From: Cytobacillus stercorigallinarum
GTDB taxonomy: Bacteria > Bacillota > Bacilli > Bacillales > Cytobacillaceae
DNA: 64,000 bases
Direction of reading: 5' to 3'
Assembly: GCF_014836495.1 (NCBI RefSeq)
Contig: NZ_JACSQT010000002.1
Span: 496,001 to 560,000 of the forward strand
The position numbers were made by a program, and so were the translations under genes. Positions 1 through 10,452 of this stretch are shown here, piece by piece. Position 1 is the stretch's first letter. Every line of letters begins with the position of its first letter. Below the pieces are notes generated by a model. The model did not search any database. It had not been told where the DNA came from and saw only the letters and a program-made list of their open reading frames with translations.

Positions 1-393
1 ATCCACATCAGTTATCACATGCTTAATCGCTTCGACAGGTGTTGCAGGATTAATCACAACGCCTGCTTTAACACCCAATGACTTGATGAGATGTATTGTA
101 CGATGAAGATGTTTACACGCCTCCGCATGAACAGTAATTATATCTGCTCCTGCTGAGGCGAAGCTTGGAATATATTGATCAGGGTTTTCTATCATAAGAT
201 GAACATCTAATGGTAGGTTCGTTATCGGTCTGATGGCTTCAACAATCAACGGACCAATCGTAATATTAGGAACAAAGTGACCATCCATTACATCTACATG
301 AATATAATCCGCTCCCCCACGTTCAACATCAAGAATTTCTTCTCCTAATCTAGAAAAATCTGCAGATAAAATCGATGGTGCAATTTTAACCAT
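1..393 (-). CDS. rpe: Ribulose-phosphate 3-epimerase, N-terminal part (runs off left edge)
   Basis: Interconverts D-ribulose 5-phosphate and D-xylulose 5-phosphate in the pentose phosphate pathway, in the cytosol. Only the first 131 codons are present. The reading frame is open from the ATG at 391-393 to the window edge. It begins [17 protein letters not shown] and carries the TIM-barrel metal and phosphate motifs [12 protein letters not shown] and [10 protein letters not shown], which are diagnostic of the family. The start lies 3 bp after the rsgA stop, so the two genes are co-transcribed, as in B. subtilis (prpC-prkC-rsgA-rpe). The C-terminal phosphate-binding half is outside the window, so completeness cannot be judged. 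Confidence 0.95.
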   Translation of the reverse strand, partial: MVKIAPSILSADFSRLGEEILDVERGGADYIHVDVMDGHFVPNITIGPLIVEAIRPITNLPLDVHLMIENPDQYIPSFASAGADIITVHAEACKHLHRTIHLIKSLGVKAGVVINPATPVEAIKHVITDVD

Positions 394-396
394 GCG

Positions 397-1281
397 TTAA
401 TACCTCGGCTTTCTGTCTCTGATTTCTTCTATAAAAGTAATATAATGCTCATAGCGATAGCTTGGCAAATCACCAATTTCCATCGCTTGTTTAACTGCAC
501 ATTTAGGTTCCTTCAAATGCATGCAACCCCTAAATTTACATGAGCTACTTATTTCTTGGATGTCAGGAAAATAAGTTTGTAAATCCTCTTGCTCAATATC
601 AGTAAATTCTAAAGAACTAAAACCCGGTGTATCAGCCACAAGGCCACCATTAATCTCAATGAGCTCCACATGTCTTGTTGTATGTTTTCCTCTCCCTAAA
701 TGAGAGGAAATGTCGTCTGTTTTCAATTGCAAATCAGGTCGTAATACATTCAATAGTGAAGATTTACCAACACCTGATTGGCCAGCAAATACTGATATTT
801 CTCCCGTAATGAAAGGATAAAGATCCTCGATTCCTTCCTCCGTTTCGGATGAAGTCAAAATAACTTTATATCCCGCTTTTCGATAGTTATCAGCATATAC
901 AGCTAGTGTTTCTTGTTCTTCTTTACTTGCCAAATCCATCTTAGTGATACAAATAATAGGCGTAATATGATTTGATTCTACCAAGACAAGAAAACGATCT
1001 AATAACGCTGTACTAAAGGTAGGTTCAACACTTGAGAAAATGAGAAAAGCTTGATCTACATTCGCAATAGGTGGGCGAATAAGTTCATTTTTACGCTCTT
1101 TCACTTCTAAAATATACCCTTCTTTATCATTTTCTGCTTGATAGTTTACTTCATCTCCGACTAATGGAGTTATTTTATTTTTACGAAAAACACCACGTCC
1201 ACGACATTGGATGATTTCTTTATCCTTGTTCAAAACATAATAAAAGCCACTTAAAGCTTTTATGATTTTGCCTTCTGGCAT
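397..1281 (-). CDS. rsgA: Ribosome small-subunit-dependent GTPase A (RsgA/CpgA/YloQ)
   Basis: Late assembly factor of the 30S ribosomal subunit. It is a circularly permuted GTPase: the G4 motif TKMD (residues 113-116) precedes the P-loop GQSGVGKSS (167-175) and the G3 motif DTPG (217-220). An N-terminal OB fold (about 1-70) binds 16S rRNA. A C-terminal zinc knuckle uses C248, C253, H255 and C261. The length, 294 aa, is normal. It follows prkC by 15 bp; in B. subtilis the orthologue CpgA is known as a phosphorylation target of PrkC, which fits the neighbourhood. Start ATG with the upstream GGAGGA of the prkC tail as Shine-Dalgarno sequence. Confidence 0.96.
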   Translation of the reverse strand: MPEGKIIKALSGFYYVLNKDKEIIQCRGRGVFRKNKITPLVGDEVNYQAENDKEGYILEVKERKNELIRPPIANVDQAFLIFSSVEPTFSTALLDRFLVLVESNHITPIICITKMDLASKEEQETLAVYADNYRKAGYKVILTSSETEEGIEDLYPFITGEISVFAGQSGVGKSSLLNVLRPDLQLKTDDISSHLGRGKHTTRHVELIEINGGLVADTPGFSSLEFTDIEQEDLQTYFPDIQEISSSCKFRGCMHLKEPKCAVKQAMEIGDLPSYRYEHYITFIEEIRDRKPRY

Positions 1282-1296
1282 AACTGTCCTCCTACA

Positions 1297-3291
1297 TCAC
1301 TGTTCATACGGAACATTTTCTTGAATAATCATTTGACCATCTCTCATAATTTGGTAAGAAGCGGTTTCTCCAGGTTGAATTTGCAGAGTAAAAGAAATAA
1401 CCCGATCTTCAGTAATATGAATTGTATTAAATGGCTCATCAATATTGTTGTCCATATCCTCTATAAAAATTTGTACTTCTTGAGGTTGTCCGACATTATC
1501 AGGATTGGGCTTATACGGTACATTCACTTCTCTTTTCACTTCTACAGGAACTTGTTCGGGTCCGCTTGATAGATAAACTTTTACTGTGTCCCCGTCATTT
1601 AAAGATGCTCCTGCTTCAGGATCCTGAGAAATGACCTCACCTTGGGCGATCTCAGCATGATGCTCTTCTCCAGCTACTTCAATTGTTAATCCACTAGATG
1701 CTTCGTATTCTGATAAGGCCTTATCGTTATAACCCGTTAAATCTTTTAATTCTATTGGTTCCTCACCTTTGCTGACAACAAAGACGAGCTCTTCTTCTTG
1801 TGGAATCACTTCTTCTCCGGGATCAATATTCTGTTCTAGAATCGTTCCCTTTGTTTCATCACTAAATTCCTCTTCTGATTGAATAGATTGGAAACCCTCT
1901 TCTTTCAGCATCTCTTCTATATCACTAAAAGGGCGACCAGTAAAATCCTCCATAGAATAGCGCTCTTTACCGATACTTTCATAAATATTTACTGCGGTTC
2001 CTTCTTTTTGTGTCCTACCTGCTCTCGGTTCGGTTCTGATAACTTCCCCTGCTTTTACTTCATCATTGTTTTGTTCGATTTCTTCACCAATCGTAAATCC
2101 TTCTTCTTGTAACAATGTTTTCGCTTCATCCACGCTCATATTTGATACATCTGGTACAGTAATATCATCAGGTGAAAGCATTTCAGGTAAAACAGTGATA
2201 GAAAGGACGAATAGCACAACTAATAGTACAAAAGTAGATATAAGAATAATTGGACCTTTTTTGCGTTTTTTCTTCTTTTTCTTTTCAACTTTTTCTTTTT
2301 TGGAACTTTCCTTTTTTACACTAGGTGCAGGACTATCTTCATTTTTTTCTTCAATCTTATGAATAATCGTTTCGTCAGTAGGATGGTACATTTTATCTGC
2401 AGTAATGATCGGAATTGCTTTTGTCGCATCATCGTCATCAGGTACAGTAAACTTTCTTTCGTTCATCCTCTCTTCGTTTAAAGACGTGGAGAGGTCTTCT
2501 TCCATTTCATCGGCACTATTATAGCGATGAAATGGGTCCTTTGCTGTTGCCTTTAATACGATATTTTCAACACTTTGTGGTATATCTGGGTTCCATCTTC
2601 TTAAGGAAGGTGTTTCTGATTGTAAATGTTTCAACGCAATAGAAACAGCTGATTCTCCCGAAAACGGTAATCTTCCAGTTAATAACTCAAACATGACAAT
2701 CCCTAATGAATAAATATCCGATTTACGGTTTGCCATACCGCCTCTTGCTTGTTCTGGTGATAAATAATGAACCGACCCTAATACTGAATTCGTCTGGGTG
2801 ATGCTCGTCGCACTCAGAGCCATCGCAATTCCGAAATCAGTAATTTTTATCTTACCTTCATGATCAATTAAGATATTATGCGGTTTAATATCACGATGAA
2901 TAATTTGATTTTGGTGGGCATGAGAAATAGCTGATGTTAGCTGTTTCATAATATCTATGGCTGTTTCCAAAGGAACAGGTCCGTTTTTTTGTATGTATTG
3001 CTTTAATGTTTGACCGTCAACATATTCCATGACGATATAATAAAGGGTATCTTCTTCCCCTACATCATAAATCGTTACAATATTTTGGTGAGTTAAGCTT
3101 GTAGCTGATTGTGCTTCACGGTGAAATCGTTTAATAAACTCATCATCTTCAGCGAAGTCTAGTCGCAACATCTTTAATGCAACGTTTCGATCTAGAATCA
3201 TATCATGAGCTAAATAAACGTTGGCCATGCCGCCCCCACCGACCATTTCCAAAATTTTATAACGGCCGTTTATACGCTTACCAATCATCAC
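1297..3291 (-). CDS. prkC: Membrane Ser/Thr protein kinase with PASTA domains (PrkC)
   Basis: Eukaryotic-type sensor kinase. In B. subtilis PrkC senses muropeptides and lipid II and affects germination and cell wall metabolism. Cytoplasmic kinase domain (about 10-270) with catalytic lysine K40, HRDIKPHN (132-139) and DFG (152-154). A strongly basic lysine-rich stretch (326-345) precedes one transmembrane helix (about 347-368). Three PASTA repeats follow (about 379-580), then a C-terminal extracellular tail of about 80 residues, probably Ig-like. At 664 aa it is close to the B. subtilis length. The start is GTG (3289-3291) or the next codon, ATG; GTG matches B. subtilis. It begins 6 bp after the prpC stop, so kinase and phosphatase are coupled. 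Confidence 0.96.
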   Translation of the reverse strand: MMIGKRINGRYKILEMVGGGGMANVYLAHDMILDRNVALKMLRLDFAEDDEFIKRFHREAQSATSLTHQNIVTIYDVGEEDTLYYIVMEYVDGQTLKQYIQKNGPVPLETAIDIMKQLTSAISHAHQNQIIHRDIKPHNILIDHEGKIKITDFGIAMALSATSITQTNSVLGSVHYLSPEQARGGMANRKSDIYSLGIVMFELLTGRLPFSGESAVSIALKHLQSETPSLRRWNPDIPQSVENIVLKATAKDPFHRYNSADEMEEDLSTSLNEERMNERKFTVPDDDDATKAIPIITADKMYHPTDETIIHKIEEKNEDSPAPSVKKESSKKEKVEKKKKKKRKKGPIILISTFVLLVVLFVLSITVLPEMLSPDDITVPDVSNMSVDEAKTLLQEEGFTIGEEIEQNNDEVKAGEVIRTEPRAGRTQKEGTAVNIYESIGKERYSMEDFTGRPFSDIEEMLKEEGFQSIQSEEEFSDETKGTILEQNIDPGEEVIPQEEELVFVVSKGEEPIELKDLTGYNDKALSEYEASSGLTIEVAGEEHHAEIAQGEVISQDPEAGASLNDGDTVKVYLSSGPEQVPVEVKREVNVPYKPNPDNVGQPQEVQIFIEDMDNNIDEPFNTIHITEDRVISFTLQIQPGETASYQIMRDGQMIIQENVPYEQ

Positions 3292-3297
3292 CGTTTA

Positions 3298-4047
3298 TCA
3301 CCCTCTCTCACAATCATCTGCATACTCGATGATTACGAGGGTAATATTATCTTCCCCTCCATTTTCATTTGCTCGTTTAATTAACTCAGTAGCTTTCTCC
3401 TCTAGTGAGTCAGTGCCATTTAAGATAGCTTCCATCTCTTGTTCTGAAACTTTGTTTGACAAACCATCAGAGCATAACAATAGCCTATCATCATCCTCAA
3501 AAATAATCGTTTTAATGTCTTGATTCACATCTTCTTCCGTACCGAGGACACGTAATACTAAATTTTTCATCGGATGATTTTCAGCATCCTCTTTTGTAAT
3601 TTGTCCTGACCGAAGCAGTTCATTAACAAGGGAATGGTCGTCGGTTAGCTGCTGAAAACCCGCTTCATTTCTAATATAACAACGGCTATCTCCCACGTTT
3701 ACAATCGTTGCAAATCGGCTTGTACATATAGCAGCAACAACGGTCGTACCCATACCTTCACATTCAGTTACTTTTTTACTGTGAGCATATATGGCTTTAT
3801 TGGTTTCATTAATATGATCATGTAACCACTTTTCTGCTTGATCAGCTGTTTCAATCTTTGGCGCAAGCAACCACATAGATTTCAGCTTCTCTTTGGCCAT
3901 TTCACTAGCTACATCACCAGCGCGGTGACCGCCCATACCATCTGCTACGATAGCTAAGCGATCACCACTGGCGTTTGTAAATATGCCACCATTATCTTCA
4001 TTTCGCTGACGAAGTTTCCCTACATCAGTCATAAAAACAGCCTTCAT
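3298..4047 (-). CDS. prpC: PP2C-type protein phosphatase (PrpC)
   Basis: Metal-dependent Ser/Thr phosphatase that reverses PrkC phosphorylation. 249 aa. The PPM signature is intact: RQRNED (13-18), ADGMGGHRAGD around the metal ligand D36, DHSLVNELLRSG in the middle and the C-terminal GGEDNITLV with the second metal aspartate. I chose the ATG at 4047 (MKAVFMTDVG) because GAGGTGAC lies just upstream; the longer frame up to 4113 lies inside rlmN. It starts 4 bp after rlmN, and its stop is 6 bp before prkC. Cytosolic, with no transmembrane segment. Confidence 0.95.
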   Translation of the reverse strand: MKAVFMTDVGKLRQRNEDNGGIFTNASGDRLAIVADGMGGHRAGDVASEMAKEKLKSMWLLAPKIETADQAEKWLHDHINETNKAIYAHSKKVTECEGMGTTVVAAICTSRFATIVNVGDSRCYIRNEAGFQQLTDDHSLVNELLRSGQITKEDAENHPMKNLVLRVLGTEEDVNQDIKTIIFEDDDRLLLCSDGLSNKVSEQEMEAILNGTDSLEEKATELIKRANENGGEDNITLVIIEYADDCERG

Positions 4048-4051
4048 ACTG

Positions 4052-5137
4052 TCACCTCGTTTCTTCTTTTCTCTCCTTTGCACGAAGTTGTCCACATGCT
4101 GCATCAATATCATGACCTTGTTCTCTACGTATGGTCACATTAACCCCACGATTTTTCAATGCTTTTTCAAATTGAAAAATCTGCTCTCTAGGAGTTCTTA
4201 CATAGTCTCTCTCAGGTACGTAATTAACCGGGATTAAGTTAATATGACACTTCAATCCTTTAACGAGATCAGCAAGCTCCTCTGCATGCTCAACTTGATC
4301 ATTGACTCCTCCGAATAAACCATATTCAAAACTTACACGTCTACCTGTTTTGTTCACATAATAATGAATAGCTTCCATTAGATCAGGCAATTTATAAGCA
4401 CGGTTGATCGGCATTAGTCTTCCTCTTATATCATTATTAGGCGCATGCAAGCTGACCGCAAAATTGATTTGCATATTTTCATCAGCAAATTTATAAATTT
4501 TCGGGATGATTCCGCTGGTAGAAACAGTGATGTGTCTAGCACCAATATTTAAGCCATCATCATGATTAATAATTTTTAAGAAAGACATCATTTGATCATA
4601 ATTATCAAACGGTTCCCCAATACCCATAATAACAACAGAGCTAACTCTTTCATCTGTTTCATCCAATGCTTGTTGTACCTTTACGACTTGAGCAACGATT
4701 TCTCCTGCTTCTAAATGACGCTTTAATCCCCCTAAAGTAGATGCACAAAATGTACAACCAATACGACAACCTACTTGTGTCGTTACACAAACTGAATTCC
4801 CGTATTCATGGCGCATTAAAACCGTCTCAATTGAATAGCCATCGTGTAACTCAAATAAAAACTTAATCGTGCCATCAGTAGATTGTTGCTGAATAATCGT
4901 CTTTAATGTTGTTAAAGTAAATGTAGCTGCGAGTTTTTCTCGCAAACCTTTTGATAGATTTGTCATATCATCGAAGCTTGTTACTCTTTTTGTATATAAC
5001 CAATCAAAAATTTGACTTGCACGGAATGCTTTTTCATTATTTTCCTTTAACCAGTCCTTTAATTCGTCCAGTTGTAATGAATAAATGGATGGTTGATGAT
5101 TCGTTTCTGTTTTTTTCTTTGTTGCATTTCTTTCCAT
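4052..5137 (-). CDS. rlmN: 23S rRNA (adenine2503-C2) / tRNA (A37-C2) methyltransferase RlmN
   Basis: Radical SAM enzyme that methylates C2 of A2503 in 23S rRNA and, in characterised members, A37 of some tRNAs. The [4Fe-4S] motif CRIGCTFC gives C124, C128 and C131. The two methyl-transfer cysteines are C117 (in NSVCVTTQ) and C348 (in DAACGQLR). C117 aligns with E. coli C118. 361 aa, usual length. The N-terminal basic tail is typical of Bacillus homologues. It sits 4 bp downstream of rsmB and is followed after 4 bp by prpC, so it belongs to the long coaBC-to-rpe transcription unit. Confidence 0.96.
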   Translation of the reverse strand: MERNATKKKTETNHQPSIYSLQLDELKDWLKENNEKAFRASQIFDWLYTKRVTSFDDMTNLSKGLREKLAATFTLTTLKTIIQQQSTDGTIKFLFELHDGYSIETVLMRHEYGNSVCVTTQVGCRIGCTFCASTLGGLKRHLEAGEIVAQVVKVQQALDETDERVSSVVIMGIGEPFDNYDQMMSFLKIINHDDGLNIGARHITVSTSGIIPKIYKFADENMQINFAVSLHAPNNDIRGRLMPINRAYKLPDLMEAIHYYVNKTGRRVSFEYGLFGGVNDQVEHAEELADLVKGLKCHINLIPVNYVPERDYVRTPREQIFQFEKALKNRGVNVTIRREQGHDIDAACGQLRAKERKEETR

Positions 5138-5141
5138 GTGA

Positions 5142-6494
5142 TTACACCTTCTTTCTCAGACAAGCGATATAAAATCCGTCTGAACCTATATATTGCGGTA
5201 ATACTTGTATTTCATAATCATTCACAAACGTTTGTAATGCTTGTGGTAGCCTTTCCTTAAGTGTTGAGTCTCCAACAAATTCTTTATGGTCACTTAAAAA
5301 ACGTGAAATAACTTGATGGTTTTCAGATTCATCAACAGTGCATGTACTATACACTAGCATACCACCTTTTTTTAATAATGGGGTGACAGCATTTAATAAA
5401 TCCAATTGAATGGCCTGCAGGCGTACTAAATCATCTGCTTTTTTTGTATATTTCATGTCAGGTTTTCTGCGCATCACACCTAAACCTGAGCATGGTGCGT
5501 CTAACAAAATACGATCAAACGACTCTTGCGGGAAATGATCTTGGACTTGTCTACTATCGAGTGCAAGAGTGACAATATTCTTTAATCCTAATCTGTCTGC
5601 TGTTTGTGAAATAAGCTTCACTTTATGTTCATGGAGATCTATCGCTATAACCTCTCCACTCCCCGACATCGCTTCAGCAAGATGAGTCGTTTTCCCACCT
5701 GGAGCAGCACAGGCATCAAGGATTTTTTCATCCTTTTGGGGATTCAACGCGCAGCAAGCTAGCATTGAACTTTCATCTTGTATTGTAATCAGTCCACTTT
5801 TGAATGCTGTCGACTTGGCTAGATTTCCCCGAAGGGCATGAATGGCTTCAGAGATCCATTCACTCCGTTTTACGGCATATCCTTCTTCTTCCAATAATGT
5901 CATCACTTCTTCTGTCGTAGCCTTCGTACGATTTACACGTGCTGTTTGTGTCGGGGCTTGTAAATTAAGCTTACACATTTCTTCCGTTGTTTCTAGCCCA
6001 AATTGTTCCACCCATCTGGCAACGAGCCACTCTGGGTGACTTGTTGCTATTGAAATGCGTTGAATAGGATCTTTTATCTCATCAACTTGTCTCATTCCAT
6101 TTCGCTGTATATTCCGTAATATCCCATTCACAAATGAAGCAATGCCTTTATGGCCTTTATTTTTTGCTATTTCTACTGCTTCATTTAATGCCGCATGATC
6201 AGGAATTTTATTTAAGTGAACCATTTGGTAAACAGTAATCCTTAATAACTGCTTTACCCATGACTCCACTTTATTTGGTTTTTTTATATAAGGCTGTAAA
6301 TAATAATCTAATGTCATTTTACGTTGTAACGTCCCATAAACCAGTTCTGTCAGCAAACCAATATCTTTTTGTTCTAAACGGTTTTGATTAATAGCATGGT
6401 TTAACAGGAGGTTACTATACGATTGGTTCTTTTCAATCGCCTCTAACAGATCCATCGCAACTTCTCTTACATTTTTCTTTCTTTGCTTTTTCAT
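5142..6494 (-). CDS. rsmB: 16S rRNA (cytosine967-C5) methyltransferase RsmB
   Basis: SAM-dependent m5C methyltransferase of 16S rRNA, also known as Sun/Fmu and YloM in B. subtilis. An N-terminal NusB-like RNA-binding domain (about 5-135) is followed by a Rossmann methyltransferase domain. SAM motif I is DACAAPGGK (260-268). The PC motif DAPCSG (332-337) contains C335, and the nucleophile lies in VYSTCTVDE (C385). 450 aa, normal. Its ATG overlaps the fmt stop by 4 bp (6491-6494), indicating translational coupling. Confidence 0.95.
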   Translation of the reverse strand: MKKQRKKNVREVAMDLLEAIEKNQSYSNLLLNHAINQNRLEQKDIGLLTELVYGTLQRKMTLDYYLQPYIKKPNKVESWVKQLLRITVYQMVHLNKIPDHAALNEAVEIAKNKGHKGIASFVNGILRNIQRNGMRQVDEIKDPIQRISIATSHPEWLVARWVEQFGLETTEEMCKLNLQAPTQTARVNRTKATTEEVMTLLEEEGYAVKRSEWISEAIHALRGNLAKSTAFKSGLITIQDESSMLACCALNPQKDEKILDACAAPGGKTTHLAEAMSGSGEVIAIDLHEHKVKLISQTADRLGLKNIVTLALDSRQVQDHFPQESFDRILLDAPCSGLGVMRRKPDMKYTKKADDLVRLQAIQLDLLNAVTPLLKKGGMLVYSTCTVDESENHQVISRFLSDHKEFVGDSTLKERLPQALQTFVNDYEIQVLPQYIGSDGFYIACLRKKV

Positions 6495-7441
6495 TGATTG
6501 TCCCCTAACTTCATCCCAACTTGAAGATGGGCACCTGCACCGCGCAGGTAATCTTTCGCTTTCATGCGTTTTTTACCTGATGGCTGAATCTCCGTTATCT
6601 GCAATGTCTGACCATCGCCGGTAGAAACATTGATGCCATCCTCTTCTAATCCGACAATGGTTCCAGGCACTTGATTTGATTTTGATTCAATGATAGTCGA
6701 AGCCCAAACTTTCATAACCCCATCAGACAAAGTCGTATATGCAACTGGCCAAGGATTCATACCTCTAATATGGTTATAAATTTCTACTGCTGGTTTACTC
6801 CACTGGATTTTTTCTTCTTCACGCTTAATATTGTATGCAAATGTTGCTAAATCTTCATCTTGTTGTATCGGAAGCAATTCACCTTTTAGTAACGGTGGTA
6901 ATGTTTCTAACAATAGTTTGCTGCCAGCTTCACTTAATTTTTCATGAAGGGTACCAACAGTGTCGTCCTTAGCGATTTCGACTTCTACTTGAGTTAAGAT
7001 ATCGCCTGCGTCTAACTTCTCAGCCATATACATAATCGTAATACCAGTCTTTTCTTTCCCTTGGATGATGCTGTAATGAATCGGTGCTCCACCTCTTAAT
7101 TCTGGCAACAATGAAGCATGTACGTTAATGCAACCATATTTAGGTGCATCTAACAATTGCTTAGGGAGAATTTGCCCGAATGCAGCCGTGATAATAAGCT
7201 CAGGCTCAAGATTTAAAACAGCTTGCAAGTCCTCTTTATTTTTAACCTTCTCAGGCTGTAGCACTGGAATACCATGTTTCTGTGCTTCCACCTTTACTGG
7301 TGGTGGAGTTAGCACCTTTTTCCTTCCCACTGGTCGGTCAGGTTGTGTAACAACTGCAATGACATCATAACCTTCTTGAATCACACTTCGTAATACCGGA
7401 ACTGAAAAATCCGGTGTTCCCATAAATACAATTTTCGTCAT
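6491..7441 (-). CDS. fmt: Methionyl-tRNA formyltransferase
   Basis: Formylates initiator Met-tRNA using 10-formyl-tetrahydrofolate. The catalytic region [16 protein letters not shown] (106 onward) includes N106 and H108, with the later conserved aspartate in EKLDAGDIL. The C-terminal OB-like tRNA-binding domain (about 205-316) is present and ends [16 protein letters not shown]. 316 aa, full length. It overlaps def upstream by 4 bp and rsmB downstream by 4 bp. The def-fmt pair adds and removes the formyl group on nascent proteins. Confidence 0.97.
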   Translation of the reverse strand: MTKIVFMGTPDFSVPVLRSVIQEGYDVIAVVTQPDRPVGRKKVLTPPPVKVEAQKHGIPVLQPEKVKNKEDLQAVLNLEPELIITAAFGQILPKQLLDAPKYGCINVHASLLPELRGGAPIHYSIIQGKEKTGITIMYMAEKLDAGDILTQVEVEIAKDDTVGTLHEKLSEAGSKLLLETLPPLLKGELLPIQQDEDLATFAYNIKREEEKIQWSKPAVEIYNHIRGMNPWPVAYTTLSDGVMKVWASTIIESKSNQVPGTIVGLEEDGINVSTGDGQTLQITEIQPSGKKRMKAKDYLRGAGAHLQVGMKLGDNQ

Positions 7442-7923
7442 TCTTCATCCAACCTCTCTAACTCTTCTTCCTCTATATATCTGCTAACCTTCGAGGTAAA
7501 TAGGATTCCATCCAAATGATCAATCTCATGTAAAATTGCTCTAGCAAGAAAACCTTCTGCTGCGAACTCATATGGCTTTCCCTTGCGATTGAATGCCCTT
7601 ATTTTCACATATGATGGCCGTGTAACTTCACCATAAATGCCAGGAAAGCTCAAACAGCCTTCTGGATCTGTTTGTTCACCTGATGTTTCGATTACTTCTG
7701 GATTTATCATCTCAATCGTGCCATGTTCATCTTCTATATCTACAATCGCTATTCTCTTATCGAGACCTATTTGAGGAGCAGCTAGTCCGACCCCATCAAA
7801 TTCAATCATTGTATCATACATATCATTTAATAGCCTGACTAACTTTTTATCAAAAACCGTTACCGGTGTACATTTTTTTTCTAAAACTGTATTAGGGTAC
7901 ATCACTATTTGTTTAACACTCAA
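7438..7923 (-). CDS. def: Peptide deformylase (TTG start)
   Basis: Fe/Zn peptide deformylase that removes N-formyl from nascent chains. All three family motifs are present: [10 protein letters not shown] (44-53), EGCLSFP with metal ligand C90, and HEIDH with H132, E133 and H136. I place the start at TTG (7921-7923), 8 nt behind a GGAGG, giving 161 aa beginning (M)SVKQIVMYP. This aligns with B. subtilis Def (MAVKKVVTHP, from memory). The longer frame (172 aa) would put the Shine-Dalgarno sequence inside the coding region. About 120 bp separate it from priA; I see no clear signal there. Confidence 0.95.
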   Translation of the reverse strand: MSVKQIVMYPNTVLEKKCTPVTVFDKKLVRLLNDMYDTMIEFDGVGLAAPQIGLDKRIAIVDIEDEHGTIEMINPEVIETSGEQTDPEGCLSFPGIYGEVTRPSYVKIRAFNRKGKPYEFAAEGFLARAILHEIDHLDGILFTSKVSRYIEEEELERLDEE

Positions 7924-8043
7924 AATATAAATCCTCCATAACATCTTCTCATTCAACAGCCAGCCATTTCTATGAAAAGTGACTTAAATTATTACCATTC
8001 TCGACGATTTTCTCTATCTATAACCTTTTTTAGTTGTTTTTCT

Positions 8044-10452
8044 TTACATCAGAATAAATGGATTAACATCTACAGATATTTTCAATGAAGTTGAAGTCAC
8101 TTCTTGCTGATATTGATCTAATATCTGTTTTAATGATTGATTTAACTCTGGCTCCCGTTTGTATTTTATCAAACATTGGTAGCGATATCTATTGTTGATT
8201 CGTGGAATAGGAGATGCAACAGGACCAAGGCAGACGGCGCTTTTAGTTAAGCGACTAGTCAGAAATGTGGTAATTTTTTCTGTGACATCTAACGCTTTCA
8301 TCAATTGTTCATGACTAACCGTAATAAGCGTAATAAAATAAAAGGGTGAGTACTTCAAGCCTTTTCTAATCATCATCTCGCGCTCGTAAAACTGATCGTA
8401 ATTTTGTTCAGCGGCTAACTGAATACTATAATGTTCAGGACTGTATGTTTGAATGACCACTTCTCCTGGTAATTGATGTCGGCCTGCTCTACCACTAACT
8501 TGCGTCAATAGCTGAAACGTTTTTTCTGATGAGCGAAAATCTGGCAAATGAAGCATTGTATCAGCCGATAATACACCGACAAGCGTGATATTTGGAAAAT
8601 CGAGTCCTTTGGCAATCATTTGTGTACCAAGCAAAATATCCGCATGGCCTTTTTGGAACTCATTAAGCAGTCGCTCATGGGAACCTTTTTTACTCGTTGT
8701 ATCGACATCCATCCGAATAACTCTCGCTTCTGGTAACACTTTATGAAGTTCTTCCTCTACCTTTTGTGTCCCTGTGCCAAAATAACGAATATGATCACTC
8801 TGGCATTCTGGACAAACAGTGGGGACATGATCCTCAAATCCACAATAATGACATTTCATTTGCTGCTGGTGGCGATGATAAGTTAATGAGATATCACAGT
8901 TCGGACAATTAACAACATAGCCACAATCACGACACATAACAAAAGAAGAGTATCCACGTTTATTGAGGAAGAGGACCGTTTGCTGTTTTCTTTCGATACG
9001 TACTTGGAGCTTTTCTAATAAGGAAGAAGAAAACATCGAGCGATTTCCACTTCTTAGCTCTTCACGCATATCTACAATATCCACATGTGGTAAATCTTGA
9101 TTATTCATCCTCTTCGGCAAACTTAACAAAGTGTACACACCTTTTTTAGCGCGAGCAAATGATTCGAGTGATGGTGTAGCACTACCTAAAATAATGGGGA
9201 AACTCCCTTGCTTCCCTCGTTTTATTGCTACATCTTTTGAATGATATTTCGGGTTTTCCTCTTGTTTATAACTGGTTTCATGTTCCTCATCTATAATGAT
9301 GAGACCAAGGTTTTCAAACGGAGCAAATACAGCTGACCTTGCCCCAACGACAACTTTCACTTCCCCCCGCTGTACCTTTCGCCATTCATCATATTTCTCA
9401 CCAGCTGACAATCCACTATGCATTACTGCTACTTGATTCCCAAATCTTCCTTTAAAACGATGAACCATTTGTGGGGTAAGTGCAATCTCTGGCACTAAAC
9501 AGATCGCTTCTTGTCCTCTCTCTAGTACTTTCTGTATCGACTGTAAGTAAACTTCTGTTTTCCCACTCCCTGTGACGCCATACAATAAAAACACTTCATG
9601 CATGGATTTGGCAATGCGATCATGGATAGGATCGATGGCTTCTTGTTGTTCATTTGTTAACTGCAATGGTTCTGTTCGTTTAAAATAACGATTTGCATAA
9701 GGGTCACGATAAATTTCACGTTCGCTCTCCTCTAATACTTCTTTTTTCACGAGTTCTTTTACGACGGCATTCGATATTTGTAGGGTTGCCGTTAAGTCGG
9801 TAAGGAAAATCCAATCATTATGTTCGATAAAGTAATTGATCACGTCATGTTGTTTTTGTGCCCGTTGTGTAAGAGTCGATTGATAAGTCTTTAAATCCTC
9901 TATTGAAAGAGCACTTCTAATGGCGAGACGTTTTTTCTTTTTTATTTTATCTTTCACTTCATAAATAATTTGTATATGACCTTTTGTTACTTCTTGCTGT
10001 AACAATGATAAATAGCCCGTTTCTTTCGCTTCTTCCCACATGATGCTTTCTTGATTAGCAAATAAGCTTTGTAAGGTTTGAGGCAACAACGGTTTATTTT
10101 CCTTTGGAACCAGTAGTTTTTTTTGATATTTTGCTTTAAGTGCTGCTGGTAACATCGCTTGATAAGCAGAGATTCGATAACTTAGAGTTTCTTCTGATAG
10201 CCAATTTCCTAATGAAATGAGCGACTCAGATAATACAGGTGTTAAATCTAATGGCTCGATGATTTCTTTTAATTTATTTAGCGTGGAATGAGGTTTGATT
10301 CCAATAACAAAACCTTGAATTTTCCTTGGCCCAAATGGGACGACGACTCGCATCCCAATTTGAATGACCGTCTCAAGTGATTGCGGTATCACATAATCAA
10401 AAGGTCGATCTGTTTGCTTAGCCGGTACGTCAACAATGACCTCAGCAATCAT
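8044..10452 (-). CDS. priA: Primosomal protein N' (replication restart helicase PriA)
   Basis: Superfamily 2 DNA helicase that recognises stalled forks and reloads the replisome. The N-terminal 3'-DNA-end-binding domain (about 1-105) is followed by a winged-helix segment. Walker A GVTGSGKT is at 292-299 and Walker B DEEH at 388-391. A zinc-binding module with four CxxC pairs begins at MCRDCGYVVNCPNC and continues through CHYCGFEDH and CPECQSDH. Helicase motifs V and VI (MIAKGLDFPNITLVG, QVSGRAGR) follow. 802 aa, typical for Bacillus. Its ATG overlaps the coaBC stop by 4 bp. Confidence 0.97.
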   Translation of the reverse strand: MIAEVIVDVPAKQTDRPFDYVIPQSLETVIQIGMRVVVPFGPRKIQGFVIGIKPHSTLNKLKEIIEPLDLTPVLSESLISLGNWLSEETLSYRISAYQAMLPAALKAKYQKKLLVPKENKPLLPQTLQSLFANQESIMWEEAKETGYLSLLQQEVTKGHIQIIYEVKDKIKKKKRLAIRSALSIEDLKTYQSTLTQRAQKQHDVINYFIEHNDWIFLTDLTATLQISNAVVKELVKKEVLEESEREIYRDPYANRYFKRTEPLQLTNEQQEAIDPIHDRIAKSMHEVFLLYGVTGSGKTEVYLQSIQKVLERGQEAICLVPEIALTPQMVHRFKGRFGNQVAVMHSGLSAGEKYDEWRKVQRGEVKVVVGARSAVFAPFENLGLIIIDEEHETSYKQEENPKYHSKDVAIKRGKQGSFPIILGSATPSLESFARAKKGVYTLLSLPKRMNNQDLPHVDIVDMREELRSGNRSMFSSSLLEKLQVRIERKQQTVLFLNKRGYSSFVMCRDCGYVVNCPNCDISLTYHRHQQQMKCHYCGFEDHVPTVCPECQSDHIRYFGTGTQKVEEELHKVLPEARVIRMDVDTTSKKGSHERLLNEFQKGHADILLGTQMIAKGLDFPNITLVGVLSADTMLHLPDFRSSEKTFQLLTQVSGRAGRHQLPGEVVIQTYSPEHYSIQLAAEQNYDQFYEREMMIRKGLKYSPFYFITLITVSHEQLMKALDVTEKITTFLTSRLTKSAVCLGPVASPIPRINNRYRYQCLIKYKREPELNQSLKQILDQYQQEVTSTSLKISVDVNPFILM

